In this document: piece after piece, positions 59,016 through 64,000 of the stretch | Position numbering within the stretch: the stretch's first letter is position 1 | Layout: each line of letters starts with the position of its first letter | Assembly: GCF_002269255.1 (NCBI RefSeq) | Contig: NZ_CP022823.1 | Coordinates: 1,488,001-1,552,000 of the forward strand | Direction: 5' to 3' | Source: Klebsiella quasivariicola | GTDB taxonomy: Bacteria; Pseudomonadota; Gammaproteobacteria; Enterobacterales; Enterobacteriaceae | DNA: 64,000 bases | The notes under the pieces: model-generated | What the model saw: the letters and a program-made list of their open reading frames with translations, nothing else | What the model was told of the DNA's origin: nothing | The model's database searches: none | Made by a program: the position numbers and the translations under genes

Positions 59016-60059
59016 ATGATGCAGGATTTGCGTCTGATATTAATCATTGTTGGCGCGATCGCCATAATCGCTTTACTGGTACATGGGTTCTGGACCAGCC
59101 GTAAAGAACGTTCTTCGATGTTTCGCGATCGCCCACTGAAACGTATGAAGTCGCGCGACGATGAGTCAGAAAATGACGACTTTGATGATAATGTTGAAGG
59201 CGTAGGTGAAGTCCGCGTTCATCCGGTCACTCACGCCCCGCACGGCGCGCATGGGGAGCATGAAGCCCCTCGTCAGGCGCCACAGCACCAGTACCAGCCG
59301 CCTTACGAGCGTCAGATGCAGCAGCCTGTGCGTCCCGAAGAACCGGTTCGCCAGCCGCCGCGCCAGGCTCCGGTTCCGCCGCAGGGGCAGCAGCCTGTGC
59401 CGCATGCGGCACCACAGCCCGGCTGGCAACAGCCACAGCCCGCGCAGCCGCCCGTGCAACCTCAACACCAGCCGCAGCCGGTTGTGCAGCAGCCCGTGGC
59501 GCCACAACCGGTGACGCCGTCTGTCGCCCAGCCGCAGCCGACCGCACCGCAGCAGCCTGTCGCCGCGCCGCAGCCCACTGTGGCTGAGCCACAGCCAGCG
59601 GAACCGCAGCAGCCTGCTGCCCCTCAGCCGAAAGAGCGCAAAGAGACGGTTATCGTGATGAACGTCGCCGCTCATCACGGCTCGCAGCTTAACGGTGAGG
59701 TGCTAATCAACAGCATTCAGCAGGCCGGTTTCAAGTTTGGCGAAATGAATATTTTCCACCGTCACCTGAGCCCGGACGGCAGCGGACCCGTGCTGTTTAG
59801 CCTGGCCAACATGGTGAAGCCGGGGACCTTTAATCCGGACAGTATGGCGGATATGATGACCCCCGGGGTGACTATCTTTATGCAGGTCCCTTCCTATGGC
59901 GATGAACTGCAGAACTTCAAGCTGATGCTGCAGTCTGCGCAGTATATCGCTGATGAAGTGGGCGGCGTGGTGCTTGACGATCAGCGTCGCATGATGACGC
60001 CGCAAAAACTGCGTGAATATCAGGATCGTATTCGCGAAGTGAAAGACGCGAACGCCTGA
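59016..60059 (+). CDS. zipA: Cell division protein ZipA
   Basis: 347 aa from ATG at 59016. One N-terminal membrane anchor (LRLILIIVGAIAIIALLVHG), a charged stretch, a long proline/glutamine-rich linker (about 85-205) and the C-terminal FtsZ-binding domain (IVMNVAAHHGSQLNGEVLIN to the end). It tethers FtsZ to the membrane. The linker differs in length and composition from E. coli, as is usual. Confidence 0.97.
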   Translation: MMQDLRLILIIVGAIAIIALLVHGFWTSRKERSSMFRDRPLKRMKSRDDESENDDFDDNVEGVGEVRVHPVTHAPHGAHGEHEAPRQAPQHQYQPPYERQMQQPVRPEEPVRQPPRQAPVPPQGQQPVPHAAPQPGWQQPQPAQPPVQPQHQPQPVVQQPVAPQPVTPSVAQPQPTAPQQPVAAPQPTVAEPQPAEPQQPAAPQPKERKETVIVMNVAAHHGSQLNGEVLINSIQQAGFKFGEMNIFHRHLSPDGSGPVLFSLANMVKPGTFNPDSMADMMTPGVTIFMQVPSYGDELQNFKLMLQSAQYIADEVGGVVLDDQRRMMTPQKLREYQDRIREVKDANA

Positions 60060-60086
60060 CGTCCCGCGTTATCTCAACTCCTTCTC

Positions 60087-60112
60087 AACCCCCGCCTGTC
60101 GGGGGTTTTTTA
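60087..60112 (+). terminator. Terminator after zipA
   Basis: AACCCCCG/CGGGGGTT stem with a short loop and T-run (60106-60111), 28 bp after the zipA stop. Confidence 0.88.
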
Positions 60113-60128
60113 TCATTGATGGTGTGAT

Positions 60129-62144
60129 ATGGAACCGATCGAACAACAACTGACTGAACTGCGAACCACGCTTCGCCATCATGAATATCTGTACCACGTT
60201 ATGGACGCACCGGAAGTACCCGATGCGGAATATGACCGCCTGATGCGCGAGCTGCGCGAGCTGGAGAGTCAGCATCCGGAGCTGATTACCCCGGACTCGC
60301 CGACGCAGCGGGTGGGGGCGGCGCCACTGACCGCCTTCAGCCAGATCCGCCATGAAGTACCGATGCTGTCGCTGGACAACGTATTTGATGAAGAGAGTTT
60401 TCTTGCCTTCAACAAGCGGGTGCAGGATCGTCTGAAAAGTACTGACGGTCTCACCTACTGCTGCGAGCTTAAGCTCGACGGCCTCGCGGTGAGTATTCTC
60501 TATGAAAACGGCGTGTTAATGCAGGCGGCGACCCGCGGCGATGGCACCACCGGCGAAGATATTACCTCTAACGTGCGAACCATTCGCGCCATCCCGCTCA
60601 AGCTGCATGGCGAAAATATCCCCGCCCGCCTTGAGGTGCGCGGTGAGGTGTTCCTTCCGCAGGCCGGGTTTGAAAAAATCAATGAAGAAGCGCGCCGCAC
60701 CGGCGGAAAAGTGTTTGCTAACCCGCGTAATGCGGCGGCGGGTTCGCTGCGCCAGCTCGATCCACGCATCACAGCGAAGCGACCGCTTACTTTCTTCTGC
60801 TATGGCGTGGGCGTGCTGGAGGGCGGCGAGCTGCCCGCCAGCCACTCGGCCCGTTTGCTGCAGTTTAAAGCCTGGGGGCTGCCGGTGAGCGATCGCGTCA
60901 CCCTGTGCCATACCCCCGAGGAAGTGCTCACTTACTATCGTAAAGTTGAGGAAGATCGTCCTCATCTGGGCTTTGACATTGATGGCGTAGTGATCAAAGT
61001 CGATTCGCTGGCATTGCAGGAACAGCTGGGTTTCGTGGCCCGCGCGCCGCGCTGGGCTGTGGCCTTTAAGTTCCCGGCACAGGAGCAGATGACTTTCGTC
61101 CGGGACGTGGAGTTCCAGGTGGGGCGCACCGGAGCGATTACCCCAGTGGCGCGCCTGGAGCCGGTCCATGTTGCCGGCGTGCTGGTGAGCAATGCCACCC
61201 TGCATAACGCCGATGAAATCGAGCGCTTAGGTTTGAAAATCGGCGACAAGGTGGTGATTCGCCGGGCTGGCGACGTGATCCCGCAGGTGGTCAACGTGGT
61301 GCTTTCCGAGCGTCCGGCAGATGCCCGGGATGTGGTCTTCCCGACCCACTGCCCGGTATGTCAGTCAGACGTTGAGCGGGTCGAGGGCGAAGCGGTGGCT
61401 CGCTGTACGGGCGGCCTTATCTGCGGTGCGCAGCGCAAAGAGTCGCTCAAGCACTTTGTCTCTCGTCGCGCACTGGACGTTGACGGCATGGGCGACAAAA
61501 TCATCGATCAGCTGGTAGAGAAAGAGTATGTCCATACCCCGGCGGATCTGTTCCGCCTGACGGCAGGAAAACTGACCGGGCTGGATCGGATGGGGCCGAA
61601 GTCTGCGCAAAACGTGGTGAACGCCCTGGAGAAAGCCAAAGAGACAACCTTTGCGCGCTTCCTTTACGCGTTGGGTATTCGCGAGGTAGGCGAAGCGACG
61701 GCGGCGGGGCTGGCGGCGCATTTTGGCACCCTTGACGCTCTGGAGCAGGCGTCCATTGAGGATCTGCAAAAGGTCCCTGACGTTGGCATCGTAGTCGCCA
61801 CCCATACCTTCAACTTCTTTGCCGAAGAAAGCAACCGCGATGTCATCGCGCAGCTGCTGGCCGAAGGCATCCACTGGCCGGCGCCCGTGGTGGTGAAGGC
61901 GGAAGAAATTGATAGTCCGTTTGCGGGTAAAACCGTGGTTCTGACCGGTAGCCTGAGTCAGCTGTCGCGGGATGATGCCAAAGCACGTCTGGTGGCGCTG
62001 GGGGCGAAGGTAGCTGGCAGCGTGTCGAAGAAAACCGATCTGGTGATTGCCGGCGAAGCGGCGGGCTCTAAGCTGGCGAAAGCGCAGGAGCTGGGCATTG
62101 AGGTGATTGACGAAGCCGAAATGATGCGTCTGCTGGGAGAATAA
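60129..62144 (+). CDS. ligA: NAD-dependent DNA ligase LigA
   Basis: 671 aa, full length. Adenylation lysine K115 in CCELKLDGLA, OB fold, four-cysteine zinc finger (HCPVCQSDVERVEGEAVARC, then GGLICG), helix-hairpin-helix region (about 450-580) and C-terminal BRCT (TVVLTGSLSQLSRDDAKARL). Seals nicks in replication and repair. Confidence 0.98.
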   Translation: MEPIEQQLTELRTTLRHHEYLYHVMDAPEVPDAEYDRLMRELRELESQHPELITPDSPTQRVGAAPLTAFSQIRHEVPMLSLDNVFDEESFLAFNKRVQDRLKSTDGLTYCCELKLDGLAVSILYENGVLMQAATRGDGTTGEDITSNVRTIRAIPLKLHGENIPARLEVRGEVFLPQAGFEKINEEARRTGGKVFANPRNAAAGSLRQLDPRITAKRPLTFFCYGVGVLEGGELPASHSARLLQFKAWGLPVSDRVTLCHTPEEVLTYYRKVEEDRPHLGFDIDGVVIKVDSLALQEQLGFVARAPRWAVAFKFPAQEQMTFVRDVEFQVGRTGAITPVARLEPVHVAGVLVSNATLHNADEIERLGLKIGDKVVIRRAGDVIPQVVNVVLSERPADARDVVFPTHCPVCQSDVERVEGEAVARCTGGLICGAQRKESLKHFVSRRALDVDGMGDKIIDQLVEKEYVHTPADLFRLTAGKLTGLDRMGPKSAQNVVNALEKAKETTFARFLYALGIREVGEATAAGLAAHFGTLDALEQASIEDLQKVPDVGIVVATHTFNFFAEESNRDVIAQLLAEGIHWPAPVVVKAEEIDSPFAGKTVVLTGSLSQLSRDDAKARLVALGAKVAGSVSKKTDLVIAGEAAGSKLAKAQELGIEVIDEAEMMRLLGE

Positions 62145-62145
62145 C

Positions 62146-62364
62146 GTGGATAAAGCGCAGCTGGTCGAGATAGCCAATACCGAGATGCCGTTCGGGAAAT
62201 ACAAGGGACGTCGTTTAATCGACGTCCCGGAAGAGTATTTGTTGTGGTTTGCGCGCAAGGATCAATTCCCTGCCGGCCATCTCGGCGAACTGATGGCGTT
62301 GACCCTGCTGATTAAAACCGAGGGGCTGAGCGATCTGGTCCAGCCCCTGAAGAAAGCGCGTTAA
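62146..62364 (+). CDS. ypeB: DUF3820 protein YpeB
   Basis: 72 aa from GTG at 62146, one base after ligA. EMPFGKYKGRRLIDVPEEYL is the DUF3820 signature. Function unknown. It overlaps the end of yfeH on the other strand by 4 bp. Confidence 0.9.
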   Translation: MDKAQLVEIANTEMPFGKYKGRRLIDVPEEYLLWFARKDQFPAGHLGELMALTLLIKTEGLSDLVQPLKKAR

Positions 62365-63359
62365 GCTTTGGCGGCGTTGGCCTTTTCCTGCGCGATACGC
62401 GCATCGGTCTGCTGCTTGTAGCGCCGCGCCAGCACTGCGCAGACCATCAACTGGATTTGATGGAAGATCATCAACGGCAGCACCATGATGCCGAGGATGG
62501 AGGTCGGGAAGAGAATATTGGCCATCGGAATGCCGTTGGCCAGACTCTTTTTCGAACCGCAGAAGACGATAGTTATTTCATCGGCTTTGTTAAAGCCGCA
62601 GCGGCGGGCGACAAACATATTGACCGCGATGACGATGGCCAGCAGTACCAGGCTGACAATCACGATAAACAGCAGCGATCCCAGACCGACTTTATGCCAG
62701 ATGCCGTTCACCACCGCCTCGCTAAAGGCGGAGTAAACCACCAGCAGAATTGAAGTCTGGTCGGTTTTACCAATCCACTTCTTATGTTTCGCCACCCAGT
62801 TGCCGATCCACGGCCGTGATAAATGGCCAAGCACGAAAGGCAGCAGCAGTTGCAGCATGATCTTCCCGACCTGCTCGAGGCTGCCGCCTGCGCCATGGAG
62901 GTTCATCAGTACCCCCACCAGCAGCGGGGAAATAAAGATGCCCAGCAGGCTGGAGGCCGAGGCTGAACAGACTGCCGCCGCGACGTTGCCTCCGGCCAGG
63001 GAGGTAAAAGCGATAGCAGATTGCACGGTGGCCGGCAGAATGCACAGATAGATAAAGCCGCTGTAGAGCATCGGATCGACATTCACCGGGGCCCACCAGG
63101 CAAACAAAACCCCCAGTACCGGGAAGAGGATGAACGTGCTGCACATCACCCACAGATGCAAGCGCCAGTGACTGCCGCCGGCGATAATCGCTTCCCGGGA
63201 GAGTTTAGCGCCGTGCATAAAGAACAGCAGGGCGATGGCCGCGGTGGTCAGATGTTCAAAGAAGGGGACGAATGCGCCACGGGCCGGAAAGAATGAGGCC
63301 AGCAGGACAACGACGATCAGCGTTGCCGTAAAGGGATCGAGAATGCGGAAAAGTTTCAT
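62361..63359 (-). CDS. yfeH: Bile acid:sodium symporter family protein YfeH
   Basis: 332 aa, about nine or ten membrane segments. Family motifs seen are PATVQSAIAFTSLAGGNVAA and the end region IVFCGSKKSLANGIPMANIL. Substrate unknown. Start MKLFRILDPFTATL at 63359 agrees with E. coli; 14 upstream codons are open but not used. Divergent from the LysR gene. Confidence 0.92.
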   Translation of the reverse strand: MKLFRILDPFTATLIVVVLLASFFPARGAFVPFFEHLTTAAIALLFFMHGAKLSREAIIAGGSHWRLHLWVMCSTFILFPVLGVLFAWWAPVNVDPMLYSGFIYLCILPATVQSAIAFTSLAGGNVAAAVCSASASSLLGIFISPLLVGVLMNLHGAGGSLEQVGKIMLQLLLPFVLGHLSRPWIGNWVAKHKKWIGKTDQTSILLVVYSAFSEAVVNGIWHKVGLGSLLFIVIVSLVLLAIVIAVNMFVARRCGFNKADEITIVFCGSKKSLANGIPMANILFPTSILGIMVLPLMIFHQIQLMVCAVLARRYKQQTDARIAQEKANAAKA

Positions 63360-63430
63360 AAACGCTCCTGAAAAGAGATGCGCTATTGTGCTTTTTTTCA
63401 TTTGAGAAATAAAATTGATTTATTGCATCT

Positions 63431-63440
63431 ATTCATGAAT
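63431..63440. promoter_or_regulatory. Small palindrome between yfeH and yfeR
   Basis: ATTCATGAAT lies 7 bp before the LysR start in the 88-bp divergent gap, a possible part of a LysR box; the AT-rich context makes chance likely. Confidence 0.3.
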
Positions 63441-63447
63441 AAAAAAG

Positions 63448-64000
63448 ATGAATTACTCTCTGCGTCAGTTAAAAGTGTTCGTCACCGTCGCCCGGGCTAA
63501 AAGCTTCAGCCGGGCAGGGGAGATGATTGGCTTGAGCCAGTCGGCTGTCAGCCACAGCGTTAAAGAGCTGGAGCATCAGACCGGCGTTCGTCTGCTCGAT
63601 CGTACCACCCGCGAAGTGGTGCTTACCGAAGCGGGCCAACAGCTGGCGGGCAGGCTGGAGCGTTTGCTTGATGAACTGGCGGTGACGCTGCGCGACGCCG
63701 GGCGGGTAGGACAGCAGCTGAGCGGGACCGTTAAGGTCGCCGCCAGCCAGACGATTTCGGCCCACCTGATCCCGCAGTGTATTGCCCACAGTAATCGACG
63801 ATACCCTGATATTGATTTTGTGCTGCATGACCGTCCCCAGCAGTGGGTGCTGGAGAGTATTCGCCATGGGGAAGTGGATTTCGGCATTGTGATCGACCCT
63901 GGCCCGGCGACAGACCTGCAGTGTGAGGGCGTGCTGGCGGAGCCCTTTTTACTCCTGTGTCGGGAGGATCATCCTTTTGCCGACCTGACGGAAGTACCAT
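63448..64000 (+). CDS. yfeR: LysR-family regulator YfeR, 5' part
   Basis: 184 codons to the window edge. It starts MNYSLRQLKVFVTVARAKSF; the helix-turn-helix is SRAGEMIGLSQSAVSHSVKE, followed by the first effector-binding lobe (VKVAASQTISAHLIPQCIAH). It faces yfeH, which it may control. The 3' end is outside the window. Confidence 0.93.
   Translation, partial: MNYSLRQLKVFVTVARAKSFSRAGEMIGLSQSAVSHSVKELEHQTGVRLLDRTTREVVLTEAGQQLAGRLERLLDELAVTLRDAGRVGQQLSGTVKVAASQTISAHLIPQCIAHSNRRYPDIDFVLHDRPQQWVLESIRHGEVDFGIVIDPGPATDLQCEGVLAEPFLLLCREDHPFADLTEVP

Overview
The window is chromosomal DNA of an enterobacterium, most likely the Klebsiella pneumoniae complex. The gene order (eut, hemF-amiA, ypeA-yfeZ-yfeY-yfeX, cysPTWA-cysM, yfeK, ptsJ/pdxK, crr-ptsI-ptsH, cysK, cysZ, zipA-ligA, ypeB, yfeH/yfeR) follows the E. 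coli and Salmonella backbone, with protein sequences close to, but distinct from, those of E. coli. The genus call is inference; no rRNA is present to confirm it.

Positions 1-1022 hold the 3' part of eutA. Positions 1023-35128 are a 34,106-bp transposable (Mu-type) prophage inserted six codons before the eutA stop. Its ends can be read from the sequence. A 6-bp duplication (TGAAAT) flanks it, it starts TG and ends CA, and both termini carry two copies of a GATAA-type repeat 23 bp apart, each first copy exactly 13 bp from its end. The host reading frame resumes at 35129 with the lost eutA codons, followed by eutB.

Inside the prophage the early region runs leftward (9.0 kb down to 1.2 kb): Ner-like regulator, IclR-type regulator, DUF3102 protein, DDE transposase A, AAA ATPase B, DUF3164, several small genes, a MazG-like protein, DUF2786, GemA and a Mor-type activator. 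A divergent cI-like repressor and a lipoprotein gene face the other way, followed by an orphan adenine methylase. The late region runs rightward (11.1-34.0 kb): holin candidate, transglycosylase, Rz/Rz1 spanins, Mu-type terminase/portal/MuF/protease-scaffold/capsid head genes, contractile sheath and tube, tail chaperone with probable frameshift, tape measure, a P2-type baseplate set (U, X, D, V, gp25/W, J, I) and tail fibre. A Gin-type invertase and two inverted 21-bp sites make the fibre 3' end switchable. This reversed early block beside the left end resembles BcepMu-type phages rather than Mu itself.

Downstream, eutBCLKR finish the ethanolamine operon, now cut off from its upstream genes by the prophage. 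Two sulfur-assimilation clusters (cysPTWA-cysM and cysK/cysZ) flank vitamin B6 salvage (ptsJ/pdxK) and the PTS general proteins (crr, ptsI, ptsH). Then follow cell division (zipA), DNA ligase (ligA), a transporter (yfeH) and its divergent LysR gene (yfeR), cut by the window end. One host gene, a DUF559 nuclease-fold gene upstream of cysP, carries an amber codon at codon 5. No tRNA, rRNA, CRISPR array or insertion sequence was recognised.
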